Below are positions 9,567-18,199 of a DNA stretch of 64,000 bases, piece by piece. Source of the DNA: Pseudomonas sp. GM41(2012). Lineage in GTDB: Bacteria; Pseudomonadota; Gammaproteobacteria; Pseudomonadales; Pseudomonadaceae. The DNA lies in NCBI RefSeq assembly GCF_000282315.2, contig NZ_AKJN02000006.1, positions 2,418,001 through 2,482,000 of the forward strand, written 5' to 3'. Made by a program: the position numbers and the translations under genes. The first letter of the stretch is position 1. Each line of letters starts with the position of its first letter. The notes under the pieces were generated by a model that was not told the origin of the DNA, did no database searches, and worked only from the letters and a program-made list of their open reading frames with translations.

Positions 9567-10546
9567 ACGCCCTCCTGCAACAGCTTCTTCTGCTTGAGCT
9601 CTACACCGTTCTTGATCGCGACAATTTCGGCCAGCAGCGACAAAGCAATTTCCGCCGGTGTGTGGCTGCCAATGTGCAAACCGATCGGACCGTGCAGCCG
9701 AGCGATAGCCTCTTGTGACAAGCCTAGCTGAGCCAGGTTTTCCCGGCGCTTCAAGCTGTTGACCCGCGACCCCAGCGCACCGACATAAAACGCCCTGGAA
9801 TCCAGCGCCGTCAGCAGCGCCATGTCATCGAGTCGAGGATCGTGGGTCAGCGCGACGATGGCCGTTCGCTCGTCAGTCTGGATGCTGAGCACCGCGTCAT
9901 CGGGCATGCCCGAGACAAAGCGCCCGTGCTGCTCTTCCCAGCCGTACACGAACTCGGTGCGCGGATCGCAGATCAGCACTTCGAAATCCAGCAGCCGCGC
10001 CATCTCGGCGACATAACGGGACAACTGCCCCGCACCGATCAGCAGCAGCCGCCAACGCGGACCGTAAATGGCCCGCAACGTCTTGCCATCGAACGTCAGG
10101 ACATCCGTCTTGTCAGCCGGTTGCAGCGTGACTTCACCCGTCTCGACACTGAGCGAGCGAGCGACGATTTCATGCGCCTCGCAGCGCGCCAGCAACTCGG
10201 CGACCCAAGCCGGATCGCCGACCCGCTCCTCGGTCAGGCGCAAGGTGCCGCCGCACGGCAAACCGAAGCGTGCCGCCTCCTCACGGGTGACGCCGTAAGT
10301 AATCAATTGCACCGGCGGCCCATCGGCGGGAATACGACCGTCATGCAGCCGGGCAATCAAATCGTCTTCGACACAACCACCGGACACCGAGCCAATCACC
10401 ACGCCATCTTCACGCAAGGCCAGCATGGCGCCAGGCGCCCGAGGCGCGGTGCCCCAGGTCTGGACCACGCTGTACAACACCACCCGCTGACCGGCGCGAC
10501 GCCATTCAAGCACGCTGCGCAGGACGTTCAGATCGACGCTGTCCAT
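9563..10546 (-). CDS. XdhC-family molybdenum cofactor insertion/sulfuration protein
   Basis: This 327-aa protein starts [20 protein letters not shown] at 10546. The XdhC N-terminal domain carries VVQTWGTAPRAPGAMLALRED and GSVSGGCVEDDL, and the C-terminal Rossmann domain carries LLLIGAGQLSRYVAEMARLLDFEVLICDPR. XdhC proteins bind Mo-cofactor, help its sulfuration and insert it into xanthine-oxidase-family enzymes. Its start overlaps the end of the large subunit by 1 nt (TGATG), and mocA follows with a 4-nt overlap. It probably serves the hydroxylase encoded just upstream. Confidence 0.87.
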   Translation of the reverse strand: MDSVDLNVLRSVLEWRRAGQRVVLYSVVQTWGTAPRAPGAMLALREDGVVIGSVSGGCVEDDLIARLHDGRIPADGPPVQLITYGVTREEAARFGLPCGGTLRLTEERVGDPAWVAELLARCEAHEIVARSLSVETGEVTLQPADKTDVLTFDGKTLRAIYGPRWRLLLIGAGQLSRYVAEMARLLDFEVLICDPRTEFVYGWEEQHGRFVSGMPDDAVLSIQTDERTAIVALTHDPRLDDMALLTALDSRAFYVGALGSRVNSLKRRENLAQLGLSQEAIARLHGPIGLHIGSHTPAEIALSLLAEIVAIKNGVELKQKKLLQEGV

Positions 10547-12867
10547 CAGGCTTGCGCCTTCTGCCAGCCTTGCAGCTGATAGCGAACCGGCAGGTTGCGG
10601 ATGCGCTTGCCGGTGGCGGCAAAGATTGCGTTGCACAGCGCTGGCGCAATCGGTGGCACGCCCGGTTCACCGACACCGCCCAATGGCACATTGCCTGGAG
10701 GTGTAACGAGATGAACCGCGACTTCCTTCGGCGCCAGGGACATGCGCGCCACTTCGTACATGTGGAAGTTGTCCTGCTGGACCTTGCCGTCCTTGAAGCT
10801 GATTTCCCCCAGCACAGCGTTGCCCAACCCCATGACACAGGCGCCTTCGAACTGCGAGCGAATCCGCTCGGGGTTGATCTGCGGTCCGCAATCCACCGCG
10901 ATGTCAGCCTTGTGCACGATCAGCGTGCCGTCGTCTTTGACTTCAACCTCAATCACCGCCGCCACATAGGTCACGAAGCTGTAATGCACCGCCAGCCCCA
11001 GACCTCGGCCTTTGGGTAACTCACGCCCCCAACCGGCGGCTTTGGCAGCGGTTTCCAGTACCGTGCGCATCCGCGCGGTGTCGATCGGATAACGCTCGGG
11101 GGATTCGCCGTAGTTCCACTCTTCACTCAAGGTGCGCGGATCGATCTGCCGGTCCGGGCCGAGCAATTTGATCTGGTACTTGAGCGGATCCTGGCCGGCC
11201 TTGTGCGCCAGTTCATCGACAAAGCTCTGAATCGCAAAACCGTGAGGAATGTTCGACACCGAGCGATACCAGCCGACGCGTGTGTGAATCGCCGCTTCCG
11301 GGTTTTCCAGGCGCACGTTGGGGATCGCGTAAGCCATGTTGGTGAAACCCATGCCCAATTCGAAGGCCGCCTCGTGGTTCATGCCCGGCGCAAACAACGC
11401 GGTGATGCTCGGCGCCACGGTGCGGTGCAACCAGCCGGACGGCAGGCCGTCCTTGTTCAGGCCGGCTTTCAGGTACTCGGCCGACACCGTGTGGAAATAG
11501 GAGCAGTGGATGTCGTCTTCACGGGTCCATTGCACCCGCACCGCCTTGCCGGGGAATTCCTTGGCAAGGATGGCCGCTTCGATGATGAAGTCCGGTTTGG
11601 ATTTACGCCCGAAACCGCCGCCCAGCAAAGTGACGTTGAAGGTGACGTTATCGAACGGAATGCCGAGGCGCTCGCCAATGCGTTCGCGGGTGACTTGGGG
11701 GGCCTGGCTTGGGGCCCAGGCTTGGCACACACCGTCCTTGAAGCGGGCGATGGCGACCATCGGCTCCATGGGTGCTTGCGTCAGGTGCGGCAGGTAATAG
11801 GACGCTTCGAGCGTGCTGTCAGCGCTGCCCATCGCTTCGTCGATGTTGCCGGTATTGCGCACCACTTTGCCGGGTTTGAGGGAGGCTGCCTCAATTTCCT
11901 TGCGGTAGGCGATCGAGTCGTAACTGGCGTTGGGGCCATCGTCCCACTCGATTTTCAGCGCTTCGCGGCCCTTGATCGCCGCCCAGGTATTACTGGCGAC
12001 CACGGCCACGCCGCCCAATGGCTGAAACTCCGACGGCAGCGGATGGCCTTCGATCTGCACGACCTTGATCACGCCCGGGACTTTCATCGCGGCGCTGGAG
12101 TCGACGGACTTGACCTTGCCGCCATACACCGCAGGGCGTGCAATGGTGGCGTAGAGCATGCCATCGAAATGCACGTCTGCACCGTAAATGGCGCGACCAT
12201 TGACGATGTCGGCACCGTCGATAGCCTTGGTGCCTTCCTTGCCGATATAGCGGAATTCCGACGGCTGTTTGAGCCGCAGGCTGTCACGCGCCGGCACTGC
12301 CAACGCACCGGCTGCGGCGGCCAAGGCGCCGTAACCCAATTCACGACCGGATGGTTTATGGATGACTTTATGCAGTTGCGCATGGCATTCGCTGACCGGT
12401 ACTTTCCACTGTTCGGCAGCGGCCTGTTCAAGCATGGTCCGCGCGGCAGCACCGCAGCGACGCATCGGCTCGTACCAGTGGCGCATGCTGCGCGAGCCAT
12501 CGGTGTCCTGGTTACCGAAGCGCACTTCGTCGCCCGGCGCCTGTTGCACCTTCATCATCGCCCAGTCGGCTTCCAGTTCATCAGCCACCACCATCGTCAG
12601 GCTGGTGCGCACACCCTGGCCCATTTCCGAACGGTTGCAGACCACGGTCACCATGCCGTCAGCGCCAATGCTGACGTAAACCTTGGGATCGTCGATCCAG
12701 CCGTTGGGCATGCCATCGGCGCCGAATTTTTTCTCTTTCTCCGCAGCGAAAGCCTCTTGCCAGCCCCAGCTCGCCACCAAAACCAAGGCACTGGTGGCGC
12801 CCACGCCTTTGAGGAAACCGCGGCGACTGAGGTTGCTCAGCGCGAAATCATTCGGTAACTGGCTCAT
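10546..12867 (-). CDS. Molybdopterin-binding large subunit, isoquinoline 1-oxidoreductase beta-like
   Basis: This 773-aa protein belongs to the xanthine oxidase family (aldehyde oxidase/isoquinoline oxidoreductase beta). It starts at the ATG at 12867, which has a good SD (GGAGG) and gives an N-terminal Tat signal [14 protein letters not shown]; the 60 residues readable upstream lie inside the small-subunit gene. The Tat signal indicates periplasmic export of the folded enzyme. Family features include the duplicated Ald_Xan_dh_C2 domains, [14 protein letters not shown], and the C-terminal [23 protein letters not shown] with the conserved Glu base. It probably hydroxylates an N-heterocycle or aldehyde and passes electrons through the 2Fe-2S subunit. 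Substrate unknown. Confidence 0.9.
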   Translation of the reverse strand: MSQLPNDFALSNLSRRGFLKGVGATSALVLVASWGWQEAFAAEKEKKFGADGMPNGWIDDPKVYVSIGADGMVTVVCNRSEMGQGVRTSLTMVVADELEADWAMMKVQQAPGDEVRFGNQDTDGSRSMRHWYEPMRRCGAAARTMLEQAAAEQWKVPVSECHAQLHKVIHKPSGRELGYGALAAAAGALAVPARDSLRLKQPSEFRYIGKEGTKAIDGADIVNGRAIYGADVHFDGMLYATIARPAVYGGKVKSVDSSAAMKVPGVIKVVQIEGHPLPSEFQPLGGVAVVASNTWAAIKGREALKIEWDDGPNASYDSIAYRKEIEAASLKPGKVVRNTGNIDEAMGSADSTLEASYYLPHLTQAPMEPMVAIARFKDGVCQAWAPSQAPQVTRERIGERLGIPFDNVTFNVTLLGGGFGRKSKPDFIIEAAILAKEFPGKAVRVQWTREDDIHCSYFHTVSAEYLKAGLNKDGLPSGWLHRTVAPSITALFAPGMNHEAAFELGMGFTNMAYAIPNVRLENPEAAIHTRVGWYRSVSNIPHGFAIQSFVDELAHKAGQDPLKYQIKLLGPDRQIDPRTLSEEWNYGESPERYPIDTARMRTVLETAAKAAGWGRELPKGRGLGLAVHYSFVTYVAAVIEVEVKDDGTLIVHKADIAVDCGPQINPERIRSQFEGACVMGLGNAVLGEISFKDGKVQQDNFHMYEVARMSLAPKEVAVHLVTPPGNVPLGGVGEPGVPPIAPALCNAIFAATGKRIRNLPVRYQLQGWQKAQA

Positions 12868-13334
12868 GCCTTGGCCTCCTTCAGGTGAGTGGATGCCTGG
12901 CGGATGGCGGTCTTGATGCGGTTGTACGTGCCGCAGCGGCAAATGTTGCCGACCATCGCCTCTTCGATCTGTTCGTCGCTGGGGTTCGGGTTGGTCTTGA
13001 GCAGCGCTGTCGCCGACATGATCTGCCCGCCCTGACAGAAACCGCACTGGGCCACGGCGGTGTCGAGCCAGGCTTGCTGGACGACTTGCCCGACCGGGTC
13101 GGCGTGCAGGTTATCGATGGTGGTGACGTTCTGGCCGACCACCGAACCGATCGGCGTGATGCAACTGCGCGCCGGGGCGCCTTCGATATGAATGGTGCAG
13201 GCACCGCAGAGGCCCATACCGCAGCCGAATTTGGTACCGTTGTAACCGGCCACGTCGCGGATCGCCCAGAGCAGCGGCATGTCCTCGGTGACGTCGAGTT
13301 GATGGTCTTGACCATTGAGCTTCAGGGTAATCAT
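12864..13334 (-). CDS. 2Fe-2S subunit, isoquinoline 1-oxidoreductase alpha-like
   Basis: This is the small electron-transfer subunit of the hydroxylase, 156 aa from the ATG at 13334; a GTG two codons upstream is an alternative. It has the plant-ferredoxin-like cluster CGMGLCGACT plus a later Cys (PARSC), and the four-helix [2Fe-2S] domain with CGFCQGGQ and ICRCGTYNRI, so all eight ligands are present. It lacks its own signal peptide and probably rides out with the Tat-tagged large subunit. It is the first gene of the operon and overlaps the large subunit by 4 nt (ATGA). Confidence 0.92.
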   Translation of the reverse strand: MITLKLNGQDHQLDVTEDMPLLWAIRDVAGYNGTKFGCGMGLCGACTIHIEGAPARSCITPIGSVVGQNVTTIDNLHADPVGQVVQQAWLDTAVAQCGFCQGGQIMSATALLKTNPNPSDEQIEEAMVGNICRCGTYNRIKTAIRQASTHLKEAKA

Positions 13335-13516
13335 GGGCACGCCCGCATATTATTGGTTATGGGGTCGAGCAATCTGCCGCCAAAGGCTGGCGGTTGGCAT
13401 CACGCAGATCGGCTCAGGCTAAATGGGCTCTCTTATGCGGACGGCAGGGTCCGCATCGGGCCTTTGGTGGAGCAAACGTTTGCATCGTTAGGTGGCTAAG
13501 TTAACCCAGCATTAAC

Positions 13517-13554
13517 AAAAAAGCCCTGCACCGTTAAACGTGTGCAGGGCTTTT
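13517..13554 (-). terminator. Terminator downstream of murB operon
   Basis: The hairpin AAAAGCCCTGCAC / GTGCAGGGCTTTT (arms 13519-13531 and 13542-13554) has A residues at 13517-13522, which give a T-run on the minus strand. It lies 24 bp beyond the murB stop. It may also work on the plus strand (TTTT at 13551-13554). Confidence 0.85.
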
Positions 13555-13577
13555 AGATCCGTCTTGAAAGCGTAGCC

Positions 13578-14597
13578 TCAATACCGATTGGGCTCCATTT
13601 CCAGGTCGACATGAAAACGTTCCGAAATGTCTTTCTGAATGCGTTGCGCCAGGTTCAGCAATTGCAGACCGGTCGCGTTGCCATAGTTGACCAGCACCAA
13701 CGCCTGCAATTTATGCACGCCGGCATCGGCGTCACGGAACCCTTTCCAGCCGGCCCTCTCGATCAGCCACCCCGCCGCCAGTTTCATCTGCCCGTCGGGT
13801 TGCGCGTAGGCCACCAGATCCGGGTATTCACCTTTGAGTTGCGCGACAAGCGCCGCTGGCACCAACGGATTCTTGAAGAAGCTACCGGCATTGCCGAGCA
13901 CTGCCGGGTCCGGAAGCTTTTCATTGCGGATGCTGCAAATCGCCTGGCTGACATCGGTGGCGGTCGGGTGATCGATACCTTGCTCGGTCAGGCGCTGACG
14001 CACCGGGCCGTACTCCAGATGCAGGTGCGCGGCGCGGTCCAGGATGAAACGAACCCGCAGGATCAACCAACGCCCCGGTTCCTGTTTGAACAGGCTGTCG
14101 CGGTAGGCGAAGTTGCATTCTTCCAGGGTGAAGTCCCGCAAGTCGCCGGTCTGGCGATCCAGCGCGGTCAGGCCGGCGAACACGTCCTTGATCTCCACAC
14201 CATAGGCGCCGATGTTCTGCATCGGTGCCGCACCGACGGTGCCGGGAATCAGGCTGAGGTTTTCCAGGCCCGACAAACCTTGCACCAGGGTGTGCTGCAC
14301 GAACGGATGCCAAGGCTCGCCGGCCTCGGCTTCGATCACGACCTTGCTGCCATCATCGCTCAGGATGCGAATCCCACGGGTGGCCATGCGCAGCACCAGC
14401 GACTGGATATCGGCCGTCAGCAGCAGGTTGCTGCCACCGCCAATCACCAGCAACGGCACGTCATGCTCCACCGCATAAGCCAGGGCTTCACGCACGTCGG
14501 CATCGTTATGAGCCTCGGCAAACAGCCGGGCCTGAACATCGACGCCAAAGGTGTTGAACGGCTTGAGCGAAACCCGGGGTTGGACCTGCAAACTCAT
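13578..14597 (-). CDS. murB: UDP-N-acetylenolpyruvoylglucosamine reductase
   Basis: MurB reduces UDP-GlcNAc-enolpyruvate to UDP-MurNAc with NADPH and FAD in cytoplasmic peptidoglycan precursor synthesis. The 339-aa protein has the FAD-binding segment (NTFGVDVQARLFAEA, VPLLVIGGGSNLLL), SLIPGTVGAAPMQNIGAYGVE, YRDSLFK, and the C-terminal GNAGSFFKNP with the catalytic Ser, all typical of the type I (E. coli-like) enzyme. It is the last gene of the envelope operon, starts in a 4-nt overlap with the phosphatase gene, and is followed by a terminator. Confidence 0.97.
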   Translation of the reverse strand: MSLQVQPRVSLKPFNTFGVDVQARLFAEAHNDADVREALAYAVEHDVPLLVIGGGSNLLLTADIQSLVLRMATRGIRILSDDGSKVVIEAEAGEPWHPFVQHTLVQGLSGLENLSLIPGTVGAAPMQNIGAYGVEIKDVFAGLTALDRQTGDLRDFTLEECNFAYRDSLFKQEPGRWLILRVRFILDRAAHLHLEYGPVRQRLTEQGIDHPTATDVSQAICSIRNEKLPDPAVLGNAGSFFKNPLVPAALVAQLKGEYPDLVAYAQPDGQMKLAAGWLIERAGWKGFRDADAGVHKLQALVLVNYGNATGLQLLNLAQRIQKDISERFHVDLEMEPNRY

Positions 14598-15058
14598 AAC
14601 CGTCCCTTCAATTCGATCACCAGCAAATCACTAGCGCGCTCGATCAGGTCCAGCACCTGCTCAAAGCCTTGGTCGCCGTCGTAGTACGGATCCGGCACTT
14701 CATCGATTTCCGACTGGTAGCGACGCAGGAACAGGTCCAGCTCGGCCTTGCCCTTGGCCGGTTGCAAGGCCTCGAGGTTGCGCAGGTTGCTGTGGTCCAT
14801 CGCCAGAATCAGGTCGTAGGTGGCGAAATCGGCGCGGGACACTTGCTGGGCGCGCTGGGCGGACAGGTCATAACCGCGCAGCCTGGCCGCCGCCTGGCTG
14901 CGCTTGTCCGGGGCCTTGCCGACGTGCCAGTCACCGGTACCCGCGGAGGCGACTTCGATTTGATCGGCCAGCCCCGCTTCACGCAGTTTTTGTCGCAACA
15001 CGCCTTCAGCCGTGGGTGAACGGCAGATGTTGCCCAGACAGACAAACAAAACCCGCAT
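14594..15058 (-). CDS. Low-molecular-weight protein-tyrosine phosphatase
   Basis: This 154-aa protein begins [20 protein letters not shown], carrying the CX5R active site (C7-LGNIC-R13-S) at the expected N-terminal position. The catalytic general acid is in the C-terminal DPYY motif (VPDPYYDGDQGF). Such phosphatases act on bacterial tyrosine kinases or other phosphotyrosine proteins; the target here is unknown. It overlaps kdsB by 1 nt and murB by 4 nt, so it is a middle gene of the envelope operon. Confidence 0.93.
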   Translation of the reverse strand: MRVLFVCLGNICRSPTAEGVLRQKLREAGLADQIEVASAGTGDWHVGKAPDKRSQAAARLRGYDLSAQRAQQVSRADFATYDLILAMDHSNLRNLEALQPAKGKAELDLFLRRYQSEIDEVPDPYYDGDQGFEQVLDLIERASDLLVIELKGRL

Positions 15059-15822
15059 CAGGCCTCCAGCAGGCGACGAACGCGCTCAAGGTCTTCGACG
15101 GTATCGACGCCGGTCGGCGGTGCGATCAGCGCATCGGCAACGTGAATCCGCACGCCGTGCCACAAGGCACGGAGCTGTTCCAGGGACTCGGTATTTTCCA
15201 GCCAGCACGGGCCCCAGCTGACGAAGTCATGCAGGAAACCGGCACGGTAGGCATAGATGCCAATGTGGCGGCGATACGGCACGCCTTCCGGCAATTGCTC
15301 GCGGCTTTTGGCGAATGCGTCCCGGGCCCACGGCAACGTGGCACGACTGAAGGTCAACGCCAAGCCATTAAGGTCGCTGACAACCTTGACCACGTTGGGA
15401 TTGAACAGGGTTTCCACGTCTTCGATCGGCTCGGCCAGCGTGGCCATGCGAGCTTCGGTGTGGGCGGCCAGGTTGGCAGCCACCTGATCGATCACACTCG
15501 GCGGGATCAACGGTTCGTCACCCTGAACGTTGACCACAATGGCATCGGGCGCCAGGCCCAGTTTCGCGGCGACTTCCGCCAAACGGTCGGTGCCGGAATT
15601 GTGATCTTCGCGGGTCAGCACCACTTCAGCGCCAAACCCTTTGCAGGCCTCGACGATGCGCGCATCGTCAGTGGCAACCACCACGCGCTGAGCACTACTT
15701 TTGCTCGCCTGTTCCCAGACGTGCTGGATCATCGGCTTGCCGGCGATCAGCAGCAGCGGTTTGCCCGGCAAGCGGGTGGAGGCGTAACGCGATGGAATGA
15801 CAACGGTAAAGGCTGTGGTCAT
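15058..15822 (-). CDS. kdsB: 3-deoxy-manno-octulosonate cytidylyltransferase
   Basis: KdsB activates Kdo as CMP-Kdo for the inner core of lipopolysaccharide. The 254-aa protein starts [23 protein letters not shown] with the nucleotide-binding signature, followed by [16 protein letters not shown] with the metal-binding Asp, and [10 protein letters not shown]. The start overlaps the end of the Trm112-like gene by 4 nt (ATGA). Length and motifs are those of the family. Confidence 0.97.
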   Translation of the reverse strand: MTTAFTVVIPSRYASTRLPGKPLLLIAGKPMIQHVWEQASKSSAQRVVVATDDARIVEACKGFGAEVVLTREDHNSGTDRLAEVAAKLGLAPDAIVVNVQGDEPLIPPSVIDQVAANLAAHTEARMATLAEPIEDVETLFNPNVVKVVSDLNGLALTFSRATLPWARDAFAKSREQLPEGVPYRRHIGIYAYRAGFLHDFVSWGPCWLENTESLEQLRALWHGVRIHVADALIAPPTGVDTVEDLERVRRLLEA

Positions 15823-16004
15823 TTATCCAGACGCTCGTCAGTGGTCAGGGTGCGGGCTTCGGTTTCGAGCATCACCGGGATGCCGTCGCGAATCGGGTAA
15901 GCCAGGCCTGCGCCCTTGCTGATCAGCTCGGTTTTGTCGGCGCTGAGCTTGAGCGGGCCTTTGCAGACCGGGCAAGCGAGGATATCGAGCAATTTGGTGT
16001 CCAT
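15819..16004 (-). CDS. Trm112/YcaR-family small protein
   Basis: This 61-aa protein starts [20 protein letters not shown] at 16004; the longer reading frame upstream lies inside lpxK. It carries the single CPxC knuckle of the YcaR/Trm112 family and [11 protein letters not shown] near the C-terminus. Members are small zinc-ribbon-like proteins whose bacterial role is poorly defined; the eukaryotic Trm112 activates methyltransferases. It sits between lpxK and kdsB, as in most Pseudomonas and in E. coli. Confidence 0.92.
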   Translation of the reverse strand: MDTKLLDILACPVCKGPLKLSADKTELISKGAGLAYPIRDGIPVMLETEARTLTTDERLDK

Positions 16005-16027
16005 GAGCATTCCCTGGATAAATGGAT

Positions 16028-17038
16028 TTAAGGCAAAAGACGAGCCGGCAACAGGCGCATCAGCTGCGTATCGAACCAGGCCACGAAGGCCGGCGATGGC
16101 GCAGCATCGACCGCCAGGTACCACCAATCGGCGGCGGCAAAGGCACGGCACTTCACCGCGTCCTTTTCGGTCATCACCAACGGCAATGACGGTGTGAAAT
16201 TCAAGGCCTGCACGCTGTATTCGGCGTGGTCGGCAAACGCATGTGGGACTGGCTGCCAGTGTAACGTTTCGAGGGTTGTGAAGAAACGCTGCGGATTGCC
16301 GATCCCGGCCACGGCGTGCAGCGCCTGGCCAGCAGGAAAGTGGTCGAGGGGACGCCGCTCACCGCTGTGCAGATTGATCAATTCGGTGGGTTGAAGCTGG
16401 AAGGCAAAACCGCCGTCGCGATCGGCATCGGCACCGTTATAGAGCACCGCATCGACGCTTTGCAGACGCTCGACCGGCTCACGCAACGGCCCGGCGGGCA
16501 GGCAACGCTGGTTGCCCAGGCCGCGGGCGGCGTCGATCAACACCAGTTCAAGGTCGCGGGCCAGTCGATAATGCTGCATGCCGTCGTCGGACAGGATCAA
16601 GTCCAGTGGTTCACTCGCCAGCAGGGCTTTGACGGCGCTGCTGCGGTCCGGGTCGATCATCAACGGAACGCCGGTGCGCTGGACGATCAACAGCGGTTCG
16701 TCGCCGGCGATCTCGGCGCTTTGATCCGCCTCGACTCGCCACGGCAATTGCGGCGGCTTGGCGCCATAACCCCGACTGACCACGCCGACCCGCAAACCGC
16801 TGCGCTGGCAGTGCTGGATCATCCACAGAATCAGCGGCGTCTTGCCAGTGCCGCCGACGGTGATATTACCCACGACGATCAGCGGCACCGGCGGTTGATA
16901 GATCTCGCCCTCTCCCGCCAGAAAACGCCTGCGCTTGTTCATGACCACGCGCCGATACAGCCACTCCAGCGGCTGTAACAGCTTCAGGGCCGGATGGCCT
17001 TGGTACCACGCGGCGAGCAAGCGATCGGACATGGCCAT
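16028..17038 (-). CDS. lpxK: Tetraacyldisaccharide 4'-kinase
   Basis: LpxK phosphorylates the lipid A precursor disaccharide-1-phosphate at the 4' position to make lipid IVA on the inner face of the inner membrane. The 336-aa protein has an N-terminal amphipathic/hydrophobic region, the Walker [14 protein letters not shown] (about residues 57-69), VVSRGYGAK, and the [19 protein letters not shown] motif with the catalytic Asp pair. It begins 1 nt into the end of exbD and is followed by the Trm112-like gene. Confidence 0.96.
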   Translation of the reverse strand: MAMSDRLLAAWYQGHPALKLLQPLEWLYRRVVMNKRRRFLAGEGEIYQPPVPLIVVGNITVGGTGKTPLILWMIQHCQRSGLRVGVVSRGYGAKPPQLPWRVEADQSAEIAGDEPLLIVQRTGVPLMIDPDRSSAVKALLASEPLDLILSDDGMQHYRLARDLELVLIDAARGLGNQRCLPAGPLREPVERLQSVDAVLYNGADADRDGGFAFQLQPTELINLHSGERRPLDHFPAGQALHAVAGIGNPQRFFTTLETLHWQPVPHAFADHAEYSVQALNFTPSLPLVMTEKDAVKCRAFAAADWWYLAVDAAPSPAFVAWFDTQLMRLLPARLLP

Positions 17039-17469
17039 CAGGGCGCGGGCGGCGCCGCCTCGACAGTGGTCATGCGCAGGTGGCTGAAACCGAGTTTACC
17101 GGCGGCGTCCATGGCGGTGATGACGGACTGATGCTGGGTCTTGCCGTCGGCGCTGATGGACAGCGGCAGGTTGGTGTCGCCACTGGATTCTTTCTGCAGC
17201 GCGTCCATCAGGGTCGCCAGGTCGTTCTTGGGCAATACCTGATTATTCACCGAGAAGGCGCCTTCGGCACTGATGGCAACGTCCAGGTGTTTGACTTGCT
17301 GGTCTTCGGCAGGGGAACCACTGACCGCTTCCGGCAGATCAACGCGCAACTGGGTTTCACGGGTAAACGTGGTGGTGACCACGAAAAACAGCAGCAGGAT
17401 GAACACCACGTCAATGAGCGACGCGAGGTTGATGTCTACCGTTTCCCGCGGTTTACGGCGGAATTTCAC
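17038..17469 (-). CDS. exbD: ExbD/TolR-family biopolymer transport protein
   Basis: This 143-aa protein has a short cytoplasmic N-terminus, one membrane segment ([22 protein letters not shown], with the proton-path Asp in LIDVVFI), and a periplasmic domain. With ExbB it forms a proton-driven stator. It overlaps exbB by 4 nt and lpxK by 1 nt. Because the unit sits with lpxK and kdsB, its role may be in envelope biogenesis rather than classical TonB energisation, but that is an inference from context. Confidence 0.9.
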   Translation of the reverse strand: MKFRRKPRETVDINLASLIDVVFILLLFFVVTTTFTRETQLRVDLPEAVSGSPAEDQQVKHLDVAISAEGAFSVNNQVLPKNDLATLMDALQKESSGDTNLPLSISADGKTQHQSVITAMDAAGKLGFSHLRMTTVEAAPPAP

Positions 17470-18101
17470 ACTTTGCCCCCATTCAGGTCGACATCACGGT
17501 CACCCTGTACCACCTCGACCAGTTTGATCGCTTCCTGCTCCATGCCCACCACCAGTTCATCGATCCGGCGTTGCAGGAACCGGTGGAAGAATACCGCCGG
17601 GATACCGACCATCAGGCCCGCGGCCGTGGTGATCAACGCTTTGGAAATACCGCCAGCCAGCACCGCAGCATTGGTACCCATGCCCGTGCCCATGAACGCG
17701 CTGAAAATGTCGATCATGCCCAGCACCGTACCCAGCAGACCCAGCAACGGGGCCATGGCGGCGATGGTGCCCAACGCGTTGATGTAGCGTTCGAGCTCGT
17801 GGATGACCCGCGCGGCGGCCTCTTCGATGCACTCTTTCATGATCTCGCGACCATGCCTGGAGTTGGCCAGGCCAGCGGCCAGGATCTCGCCCAACGGCGA
17901 GTTGGCGCGCAGTTCCTTGAGTTTGTCTTTATTGAGTTGTTTGTCCTTGATCCAGACCCAGACCTGCCCGAGCAAATGCTCCGGGGTCACACGGCTGGCT
18001 CGCAGGGTCCAGAGACGTTCGGCGACGATCGCCATGGCTGCGATGGAACTCAGAATGATCGGTATCATCATCCATCCGCCGGATTTGACCAATTCCCACA
18101 C
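17466..18101 (-). CDS. exbB: MotA/TolQ/ExbB proton channel family protein
   Basis: The best start is the GTG at 18101 with GAGGGG about 9 bp upstream, giving 211 aa (VWELVKSGGWMMIPIILS...), the family's usual size. A second GTG at 18131 would add 10 residues. Three membrane segments are visible (about residues 8-30, 115-140 and 155-180), with GTIAAMAPLLGLLGTVLGMI characteristic of the MotA/TolQ/ExbB domain. It forms the proton-channel partner of the ExbD encoded 4 nt downstream and opens the exbB-exbD-lpxK-ycaR-kdsB-ptp-murB operon. Confidence 0.9.
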   Translation of the reverse strand: MWELVKSGGWMMIPIILSSIAAMAIVAERLWTLRASRVTPEHLLGQVWVWIKDKQLNKDKLKELRANSPLGEILAAGLANSRHGREIMKECIEEAAARVIHELERYINALGTIAAMAPLLGLLGTVLGMIDIFSAFMGTGMGTNAAVLAGGISKALITTAAGLMVGIPAVFFHRFLQRRIDELVVGMEQEAIKLVEVVQGDRDVDLNGGKV

Positions 18102-18199
18102 AGTGACAGTCCCCTCGAAAAAGTGCGCCACTCTAACATAGGGGGTGAGCGCACCGAAGACCGCGATGTCGCATCCAGTCGGTGTTTAATCACTCCGGG

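Noticed and set aside
11203..12858. 551-aa open frame antisense to the molybdopterin subunit gene
   Set aside because: It is His/Arg/Gly-rich with no recognisable domain and lies wholly inside a well-supported gene; it is a GC-skew shadow.
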